DNA from: Bubalus kerabau
Lineage: Eukaryota > Chordata > Mammalia > Artiodactyla > Bovidae
Direction: 5' to 3'
Assembly (NCBI RefSeq): GCF_029407905.1
Contig: NC_073630.1
Span: 46,773,001 to 46,837,000 of the forward strand
DNA length: 64,000 bases
In this document: positions 32,065 to 44,329 of the stretch, piece after piece
Layout of the letters: the number at the start of each line of letters is the position of its first letter
Numbering within the stretch: the first letter of the stretch is position 1
Position numbers and translations under genes: made by a program
Notes under the pieces: generated by a model
Database searches by the model: none
Seen by the model: only the letters and a program-made list of their open reading frames with translations
Told to the model about the DNA's origin: nothing

Positions 32065-32450
32065 GCACTGATTGCATTCATTCATTCCTCAATTGTTTAT
32101 TCCATAACTATTTATCAAGTGCCTATTCTGTGAAAGGCACCATAGAAGGTACTTGTGAAGCAATAGTAAGAAAAAACAGACTGTGTCCCTGTCTTCTTGA
32201 AACAAACAACCTAGAGGAGGTGATGGACATTAATTAAAAATTAGAATCAAGATGCATTCTCTGAAGGAAAGGGACATAATTGTGCAAGATTGTAGCGGAA
32301 CTTGACTTGAGAAATCAGGGACAATTTACCTGAGGAACCAGCCTCCAGAAGAAACAGGAGGAGTTAATCACTATCAGAGAGGTATGGACAATTCACCAAA
32401 AAGTGTCTCAGGCTCAGAAAACATCATGTGCAAAAGCTGTGATAAGAGGG
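32065..32450 (-). mobile_element. L2 LINE 3' fragment
   Basis: TTCATTCATTCCTCAATTG, TTATCAAGTGCCTATTCTGTG, GTCCCTGTCTTCTTGAAAC and CATGTGCAAAAGCTGTGA follow antisense L2 order. Confidence 0.75.
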
Positions 32451-32514
32451 GGAACTGTGTGTACGATGAATTAAAAGGAGAGTATGGCTGCCACTTGGGC
32501 ATTCATTGGGATCA

Positions 32515-32707
32515 TAGAATCATAAACTGTTAAAGCTGGAAGGGCACTCGGTGTGCTCTAGTTCAATCTCTTCATTTTACAGGTGAGGAAACAGACTCAG
32601 AGGGGTTAAGCGACTTGGCCAAGGTGACACTGCTAATGAGTGGTGGACTGGGATCAGAGCCCAGGGCTCCTAATTACCCTTTTAATGCTCTTCCACCACA
32701 CCATGCT
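32515..32707 (-). mobile_element. MIR-family SINE
   Basis: TTAAAGCTGGAAGGGCACTC, CATTTTACAGGTGAGGAAAC, GTTAAGCGACTTGGCCAAGG and CCAGGGCTCCTAATTACCC. Comparatively well kept for this family. Confidence 0.85.
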
Positions 32708-33430
32708 GATTCTTTGTATCTGTGTTAATGAGTAGATCAAGATGCTGTGAAATTAGCATAATAATTATTTGTATATAAATACTGCATTTAAAATACTGCT
32801 GTATAACACAGCTTATCCTTTACAATCCACACTTGCAAACTGTCAATGTATTAGTCCTTGAAACGTGGCTAATAATTGACTTTTCATCATAAAACAGAGC
32901 AGATCACAACCTAAGCTCGAGACTTGCATGAGTTAACACAAATCTTGAATTAGGAATTTTAAAATAATGATATTTGACTATAATTTACTACCTTATTCAA
33001 CTATAGTACTGGGTGCTGGGCATTGTGCTAGGGTAAAATGGTCTCATTTTAGTGAACAAGATCCAATAACTTCTTTCAAGGGGCTTGCAACTCAGTGATA
33101 GCACTTACACACAATTTTATTTTTCTTCTGCATCTGAAAGCTGACATCAGTGTTTTAAGGTGAGGGCTAGCACCAAATGGATGAAACTTCTGGTCAGAAT
33201 TATCAAAGAATACCTCCCAGAAGAATGTTTAGGGCTGATAACCGTTCTAAGATGAGCAAGCTTCCAGCTTTGGGGTGTGGAAGATGGTTAGGGAGAGGGC
33301 AGTGAGAGAAGATTGCAATTGTTGCTTAATTAGACCTTGGTTAGGTCTCCAGATTGGCATTACCAATTGTATTCCTATGACAGATTGCACTACTTTGGAG
33401 CGCAGGTGATGAAATCTGGGTATTGAATTA
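32708..33430. other. Mostly unassigned DNA with a short L2 trace
   Basis: About 33000-33100 (GTGCTGGGCATTGTGCTAGGG ... TTCAAGGGGCTTGC) looks like antisense L2. The rest shows nothing recognisable. Confidence 0.45.
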
Positions 33431-33439
33431 CACTGAACC

Positions 33440-33740
33440 ATAAACTTCATTTGTTCTTAGGTGCACAGTGATTTGCTGTAATAATGATCATCCATTTGCT
33501 GGACAGCTGAGATTTTTTAAAAGCTTGATTGCTTTTGGCATTGCATTATTAGTCCCGAAAGAATGCAACACATTTGTAGCAATTCTCAATTTGTACAAGC
33601 TACAGTATCCATCTCTTAACAAATGTTGGCCATTTAAGACCTGTGTGTTAGGCCTCTGTGTTTTTCTTGGCCATTCTACAACAGCATAAGTACTTTTGTT
33701 TTTCATTAACACCATCAGGAATATGTACATCTCTAAAATT
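33440..33740. other. Repeat-free block, candidate conserved non-coding element
   Basis: AT-rich but complex sequence with TAATAATGATC, GCTTGATTGC, GCATTATTAG and CAATTTGTAC words and no repeat signature. Overlapping frames on both strands (33468-33689 and 33488-33730) show no domain. The appearance is that of a developmental enhancer rather than an exon; no comparison was possible. Confidence 0.3.
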
Positions 33741-34485
33741 TGAAGGGGATTAATTTGAGTTCTGTTTTATGGACAGAAGGGCCAAGAAAAGTCCCCCATG
33801 AAGGGTACATGCTGTCGATTGTCTATGGTAAATGAAAGTCAAACAATTTCAGACAAGTCCTTTTCTAAGAAATGCACTGCATATCTCAATCCAAATACTC
33901 ATCTGATGAGAGTCTAAAACCCCTACTGAATTACACTGGATGAGAACCTTGATTCTTTCACGATCACTGTAGAAATCAACTCTCATCTCTGATTCTGATA
34001 CTTTTTAGTCCATCCATCTTGAAAATGTCTATGGAATGATTCTGTTGTACCTTCAGAAATGAAATTCATAGGCATGGATTTTCTCACACAGCAACTTTAT
34101 ACACAAAGATGAGAATAGCAGAAAGGTCATTTCCAAAGAAAGTGACATTTATTCTGTATTCACTGAAAAGCCAAAAGAGTTTTCTCATTCACTCATACCG
34201 ACTGAGCCCTGCATCTCACCCAGAAGAGGTGAAAGAGGCTGCTCCTATCTGCTCTTGCACCGAACTTCAGTCTCAAGACCTGTCCAGACAATATGGCTTC
34301 TTTTAAGGATGAACCTGCTGTGCTCATCAGAGGGTTTATTTTGTTTATAGTTCAAACTTGTTTGACAGGTTTTGTTTACTTCGTTCAATACAACTAAGCA
34401 AATGCCTGTCTCCTTTTTGAATTAGTTTTGCACTCGTGTTTCCCTCCACTATTTCCTCTGATAAGGTGAGGTATTAGCTATGCAG
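33741..34485. other. Single-copy-like DNA, no gene seen
   Basis: No repeat or gene recognised. Confidence 0.4.
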
Positions 34486-34489
34486 AATA

Positions 34490-34615
34490 TATCTCTATAT
34501 ATATAATATATATTGTACAACATATATATAGATGCATATATATGTTAGTGTATATACATATGTAGGTATATAGGAATATGTTGTGTATATGTGTATGTAT
34601 ATATATATGTATCAT
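34490..34615. repeat. AT-rich simple repeat, (TA)n/(TATG)n mixture
   Basis: Degenerate runs of ATATAT, TATATG and TGTATATG over about 125 bp. Confidence 0.9.
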
Positions 34616-35079
34616 TCAGAGTTAGTGGTTTCAAAAGAAATGCAGTCAGGCATCAATTATTGATGCTAATGGAGACACCAAGACCAAGAATAGTTGCATA
34701 AAGTCAAATCAACAAAGACTGTCCAAATCTCAGATTAACAATGGTTTTGACCTCATTTACAACCAAATCTTTTCCCAAAGCTCTTACAAACCAGACTACC
34801 TACACTGAGTTTGGAACAGCCAGTGCGGCAAAGAAGTCCTCTAAGTGCCTTTCATGAACCTGAGAGACAGTTCTTTCCATTCCCACAGTGCTGCTGAGGC
34901 TGGAGGATGTGGGTGCTGAAGCAGAGAAAGGGGGAGAATGCCAACATGTCAGAAAGATCTCTTTGTGTTTTAGCTTTTCCTAAGTCAGAGCATTATAACC
35001 TCTCACCCCCATAATGAATAATTAAGAGTTTATTGCATTTTCCTCAATTGAAACTTATTTCACTGAAAGACAGTGTTGC
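34616..35079. other. Single-copy-like DNA, no gene seen
   Basis: No repeat recognised. Confidence 0.4.
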
Positions 35080-35305
35080 AGGATGATTTAGCACACAAAC
35101 TCTAAATGTAAAGTGTGGCTGTGTCCCACCTGCTAGCTATGAAGCTTTGAGTATACTGCTTAGCCTTTGTACTTTGGAATCCTTATCTGTAAAGCAAATT
35201 TTATAATGGTCCCTGCCTTACTGGCTTATTTTGATGATTAAATGAACTAAGACATGTGAGGAATCATAACAAACCTTGACATATAGTAAGTGCTCAAAAT
35301 TGTGA
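35080..35305 (+). mobile_element. MIR SINE
   Basis: CACCTGCTAGCTATGAAGC, TGCTTAGCCTTTG, GGAATCCTTATCTGTAAAGC, GATGATTAAATGAACTAAGAC and ATATAGTAAGTGCTCAAAA, near full length. Confidence 0.85.
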
Positions 35306-36344
35306 ACCATTCGGGAATACCCCATCAGAGACAACTTGGGTTATTGGGACATGAAAAAGTTTGAGAGGTGAGAAACCATTTTGTTAAACTTAGGGCTGGC
35401 CAGGACTATAAATCTGGCTGTTAAAATAATAAGCAGAGTAATTATTAGAGAATTAACAGCAACTCTTATGAAATTACATTTAAGACTTGAACCTTGCTCG
35501 AACTTCTTTAATGTTTAAGACCTGTAAATGTCAGAGCTCACTAATTTCTTTGGCTTTCAATAAATGCCAGTGACTTTGAGAATTGCTCTTCCTTTAGCTT
35601 ATCTGGCAGGAACACAAGCTTAAAGGGTATCCAAGAGGGCAGTGATCTGAGTGATGATCCATCCTCTTCCCAGTAGAAAATGCAGGTTCCCTGAATTCAA
35701 CAAGCCTTTTAGGCCACAGACCTTCTGTGGTCTGACTCCTTTTGTGCGGAGTCACATGAACTAGGTGCTGAATGGAATTTCCAAGGACAGAGAAGACACA
35801 GCCCCTTCTGTTAAAGAGTGGCTGATTCATTAAGAGAAATCTATTGATAAATATATACTACTGTCTAATTCCTCTGGAATCTGCAGAGAACAGGATAATT
35901 TTATCCAGTAAAATATTCCAAGTAACTAAATCTTGTCCGATTTGGGCCCCCAGAAAGTGATTTAAATATTTCAAATGGAAATCTTCCTAATAGAAGTTGA
36001 ACACACTTGAGCAGGGACTCAGGAGAAGAATTTTGCATTCACTTAATAATGCAGGATCATCATTATGAACATCAATTATTAAACTGTACTGGAGTGTAGG
36101 GGGCAACTGAGGTATGAAGGACTGGTTGCCCCTGTCCTAAATGACCCCAAGTGGACATCCTTTTTATAGCGCTTCTGTGTCTTTCCTTATGGAGAAGCAG
36201 TTAGTTTGCTTTCACTTTCTCTCTTTTCCTAGGGGGTTGGATATTCAGGGGGGAAAAAAAAAAGATTGTCTGAATTCTTCCCAATAGAAATGAATTAGGT
36301 CTACATTTTTTTTTTTAATGAAAGTAAATGCAAAGAGATCATTA
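35306..36344. other. Single-copy-like DNA, no gene seen
   Basis: Includes A and T runs at 36251-36264 and 36307-36318. No gene or clear repeat. Confidence 0.4.
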
Positions 36345-36430
36345 TCTCTTGAGCACCTCCTGTGTACTAAACATTTCTGCATATATCATTATCATTGAGT
36401 CCTCTAACACTTTTTGCAACATAAAGGAAG
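36345..36430 (-). mobile_element. MIR SINE fragment
   Basis: CTTGAGCACCTCCTGTGTAC and TATATCATTATCATTGAGTCCTC match antisense MIR 3' end. Confidence 0.55.
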
Positions 36431-36459
36431 TTACTGGGGCTCAAAGTGTGTCCTAATTT

Positions 36460-36640
36460 GACATAAATGAGTGCTTCTCAAAGTTTATTGTGCCTAAGAG
36501 TGACAGGAAGTGTTTGTAGGGCAATTTCCTGGACCCCAACTCCAGAGGCTCTGACTCAGTAGGTCTAGAGTGGGGTCCAAACATTTGCATTTATAACAAG
36601 CTCCCAGATGATGCTGCAGTTGATGGTCACTGATTAAAGC
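36460..36640 (+). mobile_element. MER5A-type hAT-Charlie element
   Basis: GCTTCTCAAAGTTTATTGTG, GGACCCCAACTCCAGAGGC, TCTGACTCAGTAGGTCTAG, CATTTGCATTTATAACAAGC and TCCCAGATGATGCTG follow MER5A end to end. Confidence 0.8.
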
Positions 36641-36850
36641 TGCCCTTGATGATACAGCTGGGAAATGTCATGAAATTCCAACCAACAAGTGTCTAATTTC
36701 AGAGTATACCATTTCATGAAATCACACTGTTTTGAATATGTTGCCATAAATCTTGGCTAGTGAGACATACTTTTGGCCTGGTGTCTGAATTATGCTGCAA
36801 ATAGGTGAATTTAGTAGAAAAATAAGTAGCTCCAGAATCAGAGAGTCAGT

Positions 36851-37065
36851 GGACTTCCCTGGTGGCTCAGATAGTGAAGCATCTGCCTGCAATGCAGAAG
36901 ACCTGAATTCAATTTCAAACCCTGGGTCGGGAAGATCCCCTGGAGAAAGGAATGGCAACTCACTCCAGTGTTCTTGCCTGGAGAATTCCATGGTCAAAGG
37001 AGCCCGGAGGGCTGCAGTCCACAGGGTTGCAAAGAGTCAGACACTACTGAGCAACTAACACACAA
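36851..37065 (+). mobile_element. Bov-tA SINE
   Basis: GGACTTCCCTGGTGGCTCAG head to GAGCAACTAACACACAA. TSD CAGAGAGTCAGT (36839-36850) and CAGAGATTCAGT (37066-37077). Confidence 0.93.
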
Positions 37066-37077
37066 CAGAGATTCAGT

Positions 37078-37560
37078 GATACAGCAGGAAACAGGATGCA
37101 CAATTCTTTTTCCTTATGGGGCTTCCATTCTTGAAAGGGGAGTTAGACATAAGAAGAAAAGGAAAGAACAGAACAAGATAACTTTGGAAAATGATAAATG
37201 CTATTTGGCAACTAACAGGAGCTGGAATGACAGAGAATGGCGACTGGGGAAGTTACTGTGGACTGGGCAGACAGGAGAGGCCTCTCTAGGGAGGTGATAT
37301 TTGAGCTCATACCTGTGACATGAAAGAAGCAGGACGTTTGAAAATCTGTGAGCAAATTCTTTCAGACAAAGTAAAAGATTTCTGATTTGGGGAATTAGTG
37401 TGTTCAAGAGAGAAAAAAAAGTCTAGTGTGTTTGTGGACTGTGCCGTGGAGGTGGGGGCAGAACAATAAGAGACCAGGAGAAAATTAGAAAGATGGCACA
37501 GCAGAGTTGGAAAACTGGTCTTTGTACAAGTGCTACATAGTAGGAAGGAAGAAAGATAAC
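37078..37560 (-). mobile_element. L2 LINE fragment
   Basis: GGCTTCCATTCTTGAAAGGG, GAGGCCTCTCTAGGGAGGTG, ATATTTGAGCTCATACCTG and AATAAGAGACCAGGAGAA match antisense L2. It continues in spirit at 38740-38960. Confidence 0.6.
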
Positions 37561-37859
37561 ATCATGAATATGAGTAGAATCACAGATTGAGAAAAAGGCT
37601 TTGAGAAGGACTATTAACTAATGAGAGACTGAATAGTTACTTGATATGGCTGTGAAAGAAACAGCTTGAAGAGATTCACTGAGAAAAACAAGTTTCTGTA
37701 ATAGCATGAGCCAAAAATTGAAGGTATTATTCATTAGATATTAATATCTATTTATGATAAGCACTTAATAATAGAGACCTGGCAAGAGTGAAGGGCAATA
37801 GGAATAGCCTGGAATTTAGTTTGGTTATAGGTATATATATATATATATAAATATTTAAA
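37561..37859. other. Unassigned DNA with short (TA)n
   Basis: (TA)n at 37832-37848. Possibly more decayed L2. Confidence 0.4.
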
Positions 37860-38165
37860 TAGAGTTTAATGATAGCTGTGAATTAGAATCACCTGACGCT
37901 TAAAGGATACAGCTGTCTGGACCCCATTCCAGATAAATTAAATTGGAATCTGTGGGTAGTTGGACCTGTGGTGATGTGTTTAGTTTCGAGGCACACACCA
38001 CCCCTGTGGAGAATCATTACCCTAGAGCAGGTGTCAGGAACCTTGACTGCACATTAGAATTACTTGGTTAAGCTTCAAAAGAAAAAAAATCAAGGAACAA
38101 AAACCCATGCCCAGATCTCACTGATTCAGATCAATTAATTCAGAATATCTGGAAAATAGAGGGTA
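37860..38165 (+). mobile_element. Two adjacent MER5-like fragments
   Basis: First copy about 37860-38025 (GTGAATTAGAATCACCTGAC, GGACCCCATTCCAGATAAAT). Second about 38030-38165 (CTGCACATTAGAATTACTTGG, CCCATGCCCAGATCTCACTG, GATTCAGATCAATTAATTC). Both plus. Confidence 0.6.
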
Positions 38166-38291
38166 TTAAAACAACAACAACGAGCCTTTCAGTTCATTCT
38201 ACTATGAACTGCTGCCCTTAAGGAATTCTGTCCCAGGCTACAAAGATGAACTCTCCACCCTGCCCTCTGAATTTACACTCTACTAGGGAAG

Positions 38292-38420
38292 ATGTTGGAG
38301 TAAGAAATGGTGACCTACTCTAGTATTCTTGCCTGAAAAATTCCATGGACAGAGGAGTCTGATAGGCTATAGTCCACAGGGTTGCAAAGAATTGGACACG
38401 AATGAGCATGAACAAGAGCT
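38292..38420 (+). mobile_element. Bov-A SINE fragment
   Basis: GAAATGGTGACCTACTCTAG through TTGGACACGAATGAGCATG, an old, diverged Bov-A unit. Confidence 0.8.
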
Positions 38421-38739
38421 CAAGAGAAGACGTGAATCAATGCAAGGCAGTGTGCCACTCATAGTAACATTAAGAATAAAAAAATGTAGGAAAATAAGAG
38501 GTTAGCAAGATTCATTCTGTCAATGAGAAGTGGGGTAAGATAACCAACTTGTCCCAGCTTACTTGGAATTCTCCTGGTTTTAGCACTGAAATTCTGAATC
38601 TCCACAAATTCCTTAGTCTCATGCAAACTGGGATGGTTTATCTGGTAGTAGAAGTTGCAGATGAGAGATTTGAATGGTAAAAGGAGCTTGCCAATTGGGC
38701 CATATGGAGGTACCCGTAGGCGTGGGGCTTGGGAGGGGG
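38421..38739. other. Unassigned DNA
   Basis: No element recognised. Confidence 0.4.
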
Positions 38740-38960
38740 TGAAGAGTCAGTTTCAGGCTATGGGAACAATGTGCAAAAAGGCACAGCATGGGTTGAGGGC
38801 TTGGGTACATAAGGTGTTTAGTTTCACTGGTAGAAATGTATGAAGCGGTGGAGATGAGTCTGAAGACATAGTTAGAGATCATCAGGGTCTGCCTTATATG
38901 CCTAGAAGTTTTGCATTTTATCCCAAGACATTGAGGGGGTCCTTGATTATGTTGAAGCAA
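38740..38960 (-). mobile_element. L2 LINE fragment
   Basis: CAGGGTCTGCCTTATATGCC and TTTTGCATTTTATCCCAAG with GACATTGAGGGGGTCC match antisense L2. A 113-codon minus frame across it is chance. Confidence 0.6.
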
Positions 38961-39086
38961 CTGGTTCTTCAGTTCTGGGAGAACAGAGTTGTGGATTTTG
39001 ATTTTTAACGTTCATTTGAGAAGAACCCCTGGATGAAGCTTTGAGGTCATGTGCTTATTTCCTTTGAACACTGCTGACTCATCAAA

Positions 39087-39308
39087 GGCTTCCCAGGTGA
39101 TGCTAGTGGTAAAGAGCCAGCCTGTCAATGCAGGAAATGTAAGAGACATGGGTTCTGTATCTGGATTGGGAAGATCCCTTGGAGGAGGGCATGGCAACCC
39201 ACTCCAGCATTCTTGCCTGGAGAATCCCATGGACAGAGGAGATTCAAGTGCTGCAGTCCATAGAGTTGCAAAGAGTCGGACATGACTGAAGTGACTTAGC
39301 ATGCATGC
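39087..39308 (+). mobile_element. Bov-tA SINE (variant with GATGCTAGTGGTAAAG head)
   Basis: GGCTTCCCAGGTGATGCTAG head, full body, tail GACTTAGCATGCATGCATG. The head variant matches the copy at 57784-58010 and differs from the GTGGCTCAG head of other copies. Confidence 0.9.
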
Positions 39309-39309
39309 A

Positions 39310-40448
39310 TGACTCGTTTAACCCCTCTACAGGTTAGTCTAGGGGACTAACTCCTTAAGCCCCTCTCTTCATGCAGACTTACTAGGAAAATGCAGGAGTC
39401 ATATTGGCACAGGGCAAACTTCAGAAGACAACAGTTTTCATTACTTTTGTGGATTCTTTAGATGAAACAGCCTAGAAGTCACTGAGTATTCAAAAACTGA
39501 ATCCATGAGTTAAGTCTGGAACCCATCTTGGTTTAGTCACCTGCCCTAATAATCTCATCAACCCTAGTCTTGCATTAGTAGCTCTGAAGAATAGAGCTTA
39601 CCCCCTAACACAGATGGTGCTGGGAAAGTTAATGAAGGTTAGTTTCAAAGGGTTTTTGTTCTCTTGGAGGAAATTTCCTACAAAGATGTTTCATCTATAG
39701 TACACATAATAGTAGAATTGCAGCAAAATAAAACATAACTAATTTTCCCAAGTCAGTATATATCTTTTCTGGGAAAGGCCACACCACTAATAATTCAATT
39801 TTAATACCCGAATCATCATAATGCAACATTAATATTTGGTGGATGATACATTTTACCAATTTCTCTAACATTTCTTGTTAACTTTCAGTCATATCTCTTA
39901 GCTTTCTTACTCTTCCTAATTTAAAACAAAATGAATAAACAGTATACCATGTCCTTAGTTAACAACAATATCACAAACAGCATAACAGCAATAATAAAAA
40001 TAAGTAAAAACATACAAAATTAAACATTAATCCTTGAAATAGATTAATATAAATTATATTACTTATATTATATATAATTTTTATATATTTATAAATGTAT
40101 TTATAATATAAGTTAGATTAAGTACATTATATTAATCTAAATAATATTATTTATATAAATTATTTGGAATGCTTCTGTATAGGAGATTTGTTGTCTTTTC
40201 CCCATTTATTTATGCAATCACTTGTTTATATTAAAATGGGCATATAGATATTTCTTTTTCATTTCTTTAGTTGCTTGAACCAGGATTCATGAGCTCAAAA
40301 ACCAGGTGAGGCTAGTTAGTGGCTATCATATTGAATTGAACAGATACAGAGTCATTCTATGACTGCAAAAATTCTACTGGGCAGCACCTGTGAAAGTATC
40401 AGCATCCTAGGAAATAAGCAGCATCCTTTATGCTCAAGTTGGAAGGTA
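39310..40448. other. AT-rich DNA, no gene seen
   Basis: From about 39960 the sequence is extremely AT-rich. No element is recognised besides the inverted repeat listed separately. Confidence 0.45.
40040..40139. repeat. AT-rich inverted repeat
   Basis: Arms TAGATTAATATAA (40040-40052) and TTATATTAATCTA (40127-40139) are perfectly complementary over 13 bp around a 74-base AT-rich loop. Could form a hairpin; no function is implied. Confidence 0.7.
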
Positions 40449-40460
40449 CATGTACAGGAG

Positions 40461-40680
40461 CCTGTGTCTGTGCTCAGTCATGTCTAACTCTTTGAGACCC
40501 CATGAACTTTAGCCCAACAGGCTCCTCTGCCCATGGAACTTTCTAGGCAAGAATACTGCAGTGGGTTGCCATTTTCCTCCTCCAGGAGATCTTCCTGACC
40601 CAGGGATTGGAACCCAAGTCTCTTAAGTCTCCAGCATTGGCAGGCAGATTCTTTATCACTAGCGCCACCTGGGAAGCCCA
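40461..40680 (-). mobile_element. Bov-tA SINE
   Basis: On minus, GGGCTTCCCAGGTGGCGCTAG head plus body. TSD ATGTACAGGAG (40450-40460) and ATGTGCAGGAG (40681-40691). Confidence 0.92.
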
Positions 40681-40691
40681 ATGTGCAGGAG

Positions 40692-41372
40692 ACTTGTTTC
40701 TATATCCTATCTCCTTCCCACATGCCAGCTGAAGCTGTTGATTCTTCTTAGTATAACTGGACACCTCCTGAGGGGGATGTAGCTCCTACCAATAATTGCC
40801 ACGGTATTCCAAAGGTGCCCAGATAATGCTTTCTTGTGTAAGCAAGAAAAGCAACCCATGAACCCAGGTTTGATGCTACTTTTCAATCAGCAGCAATTTA
40901 GAGGATGCATTCTGCTTTTCATTCTTGTCTCAGAATTCTTTCTTGTTAGTCTTGTAATATGGAAGCTTATCCAATTTACATCTGCCCTTCAAGGGCTTTT
41001 ATTTGGTTGAGTTTTTTTTTTTTTAATCTCTAATTTGATCTGGGACTAATGTCAGATCATTTTTTCATAGCTCCAGTATATACTTCTCATAAACACACGT
41101 CACCCACAATGTGAAGACTGAGACAAGGGTGTGCCTCCTTGACTAATGTAGAGAGAGGTTGCTTGCTCAGTTATTAAGAGCACAGAGCTGTCCTTTAAGG
41201 AGAAAAAGCTTGGTTCCTGAGTCAGTGCTTGTATAAATGTGGGGCTTATTCAGATATTCGATGGAATTCTGAAATGCTGACTTTCTAAATAAAAGCCTCT
41301 CTCCACAGAGCTGTCCTTTGGAGGCAGGAAGGGGATTATGAGTAGAGGGAGAAAAAATATGAAATATGTGGG

Positions 41373-41410
<38 letters not shown>

Positions 41411-43825
41411 TCACATCTCTAGGTTCCAGAAGCAGACAGCCACATGCCTCACACCTTTTTGCTGTTGTTATAGTTGTTCTTGCTTTTCACATTTCTTTTT
41501 AAGCAACTCTGTGGCCAGAAGGCTGTGTGCTCATATTGGGCATAGTTAGCACAGTGGAGAGTGGTCAGTATTATAAAGGGCCTTTGTTGTTACAAGAAGT
41601 AGGAGTGAATATGATGGATGAACTTGAGGAGTGCTAGTGAAATGCCTGTGGAAGCTGAGAAGTCCACTTACTGCACTATCTTTAGGGCTTAGTAGAGCTA
41701 CTCAGATTTCCCTGACATGATAGTCAAATACAAAATGAAGAAGCAAAGGAGAAATAACAACCAAAAAGATGAATTGCCTCAAGGAACTTAAACAGAACAA
41801 TGAAGAAAGTCTCAAGTATCATATTATAGACCTTGGTTTCTGAATGCCCTTAAAGCACCAGTTACCTGAAATGAGAAACTGAAACCCAGGAGCTTCTTAT
41901 TAACAACTTAAATCAATGCCTGGACCCCTTTGAAAATCTTCAGTTCATTCAGGACTCTGAGCTGGAATCCTGTCTGATTCTTTCCCTGGCTAGTACTGAA
42001 GAAGACCTGGTTTGGAAACACCACAATAAAACTAACTCAAATTCTCAAAGCAGAAAATGCAGAAGCAGACATTTATTTCTTCTTCAATATAGTGGAGATT
42101 TTCTATAAATTTAACTTCTGATTAGAAAACTTCTTACACTGGAAAATTTCAGCAATGAAACTTCAGTAATAAGCCAAATGCAGGTCTGCTTGAGGTCGAA
42201 TGAAATTTAGATGAAAAGTCTGGGATTATCAAAAAGAATGAGGGAACTTCCAGTTTCTGTACATTCAAGGTCAACGGGTTGGATTTTTTCATTTTTGATT
42301 TTTATGGCAGCACATAATTTCTGTTCCTAGTTGGCTCCCTGCTTTTTTTAAGCAATAAATTTTGGGTTACGATAGTAAACCTCACTTGCAAAGAAGCCTG
42401 TACCTCTTCCTATCTGAATATTTCTATAGTACCCACCACTTCAGCTTGCCAGGGATCATTTCCTTTTACAGAAAATAACAAAAAAATGAAAAATGATCAT
42501 TTGATTTTCTGGTAGTTGTTCATAGCAGGATGTTATGAATCCATCATTTAGCTATTGAGAGACTGAGACATAAAGAAATACGGTCAATAGTAAACACTTG
42601 TGACTGAACTCATCCTCCTCTAAAACAGGATGCAATACTCATGAAGCATCAACGTCTACGTATATTTTCTCATTTAATTCATAGCACATACTTTGTACCC
42701 ACTTTTGGAAAAGCACTCTGTTACTGTCCGGAGTCGTCTCGGTATTGTTGCCTCGAATTCTTATGTCATTACCACACCTTTCTTATTCACTCTTTTCAGT
42801 TTGTGAATTACTTAAGAGCAGAGATAGTGCTTTAAACCTGTGTGTTTCTCTGTCAAAATGCCTAGATATACTCGAACACTGTCTAAGCCACATGACAATT
42901 GTGACAAGAGATGACCACTGGACCAGGTGCTGGAGATCTCTAGGTATTATTCCAGGGGCCTCATTTGTTCTGTGTCTTTACAAAGGAGTGAATAGGGGCT
43001 GAGGGTTTTAGAGGAAAACTAGAGAGAATTCTCACCCTGCAAGATCTTTTCCTGAGATGGATGATGTCTACATTGTTCCTCTTCTGGGAGACTTACCCTT
43101 TATTCATTCCATATTGAATAAAAGGAAGGACTCTACAGAAGGGATTTATGGCTGAAAGCTTCCTTAATTATAGGCTAGTATAATAAGTCCTTCCTCTATC
43201 TTAATGATTGGGGAATTAAGAAGCTCCTTAATAGAAATTGACAGGATCCATTGTCATTGCAAAGAAGGTTCTGTTATGGTCTGGAGTACCCTGCCAACCA
43301 TCCCAGGATTTAGGGTTCCCCAAAGGCTCATTAACATCTCAGACCATAAGGTCTCTGAAGGAGGCACTAATGGTCCACCTCGTTATGATCTGAGGATAAT
43401 GACTGTATGACATCCGTATCCGTTGAGATGATAATGGCTCTGTAAAAACTGTTATGATGTCAGCAGAAGAAAAAAAAATCTCATTTGCACCTTATAATCT
43501 TTGATTTCTAATATGCCATAGTATCTAAATTATTCTGGAATTATTTTACAAACCTGGCTTAATAGAGGCAGTACATATGATGCCTGAAAAAAAAAAATCA
43601 AAATTCTCTCTTAAAACAGCTGTTATCACCCTTATATTACTGCATAAATGAAGAGTAAGATTAGTAATGCTCTCATACTACTGAAATACTTATGAGTAAT
43701 GGAATAAAAAACAAAGACTTAAATTTCCCTAATTTACATGCTCATTTACTCCTGGGGGTGAAAAGCAGTTCTGTTTTTAGAACATCCCAAAATAGCAGAG
43801 AGAAAACCCATAGTAATAATAATAA
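40692..43825. other. 3.1 kb single-copy-like DNA, no gene seen
   Basis: Longest repeat-poor stretch of the window. Only a weak L2-like trace near 42760-42860 and the microsatellite below. Short open frames (42641-42835, 42745-43002, 43204-43410, 43692-43973) show no domain. About 41940-42390 is repeat-free and could be conserved non-coding DNA. Confidence 0.4.
41373..41410. repeat. Compound microsatellite (GT)n(GA)n
   Basis: GTGTGTGTGTGTGT followed by about 12 GA units. Confidence 0.95.
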
Positions 43826-44090
43826 TAGTATTAATAGAAGTGATTGCCAACGCATACTGAGTACTTATTATGCCACATGTCCTATGCTAAGTAATCTTCC
43901 TGCAGTATCTGCTTCTAATCCTTGCAAAACATCTCTGAGATGGGCATTTCCATCACCCTCACTGTACAGATGAGAACAGAAAAGTACAGAGTGGTTAACA
44001 GTCTTGTCTATGATCATCCAGGCATCCACAGTCAAGGTGGGATTCCAACTCATTAAGCCAGACTTCAGAGTCATGCCATGATGACCAGGA
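43826..44090 (-). mobile_element. MIR SINE
   Basis: TGAGTACTTATTATGCCACATG, ATCCTTGCAAAACATCTC, CACTGTACAGATGAGAACAG and GGTGGGATTCCAACTC, antisense MIR. Confidence 0.8.
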
Positions 44091-44124
44091 TTGTGTGTTA
44101 ACAAGAGTTGTAAATTTCTGAAGC

Positions 44125-44235
44125 AAGAGAAATGGGCTCATGCTTGGTCACTGACTAACTGTGTGACTTTCAACAAATTATTTCACCTCTCAGGACTTTG
44201 GACTAGTAAATCTTGGAAGTATTTTTCAATTTCAA
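44125..44235 (+). mobile_element. MIR SINE fragment
   Basis: CACTGACTAACTGTGTGAC, TTCAACAAATTATTTCACCTC, sense MIR. It lies head-to-head with the previous MIR. Confidence 0.65.
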
Positions 44236-44329
44236 TGTTTCTTCTGACAAGAACATCCCCATAGTAGAGCTAAAATCAGAATTTTCACATCATTCCTGTA
44301 ATAGCTACCAGTATTTATCGGTAATAATA

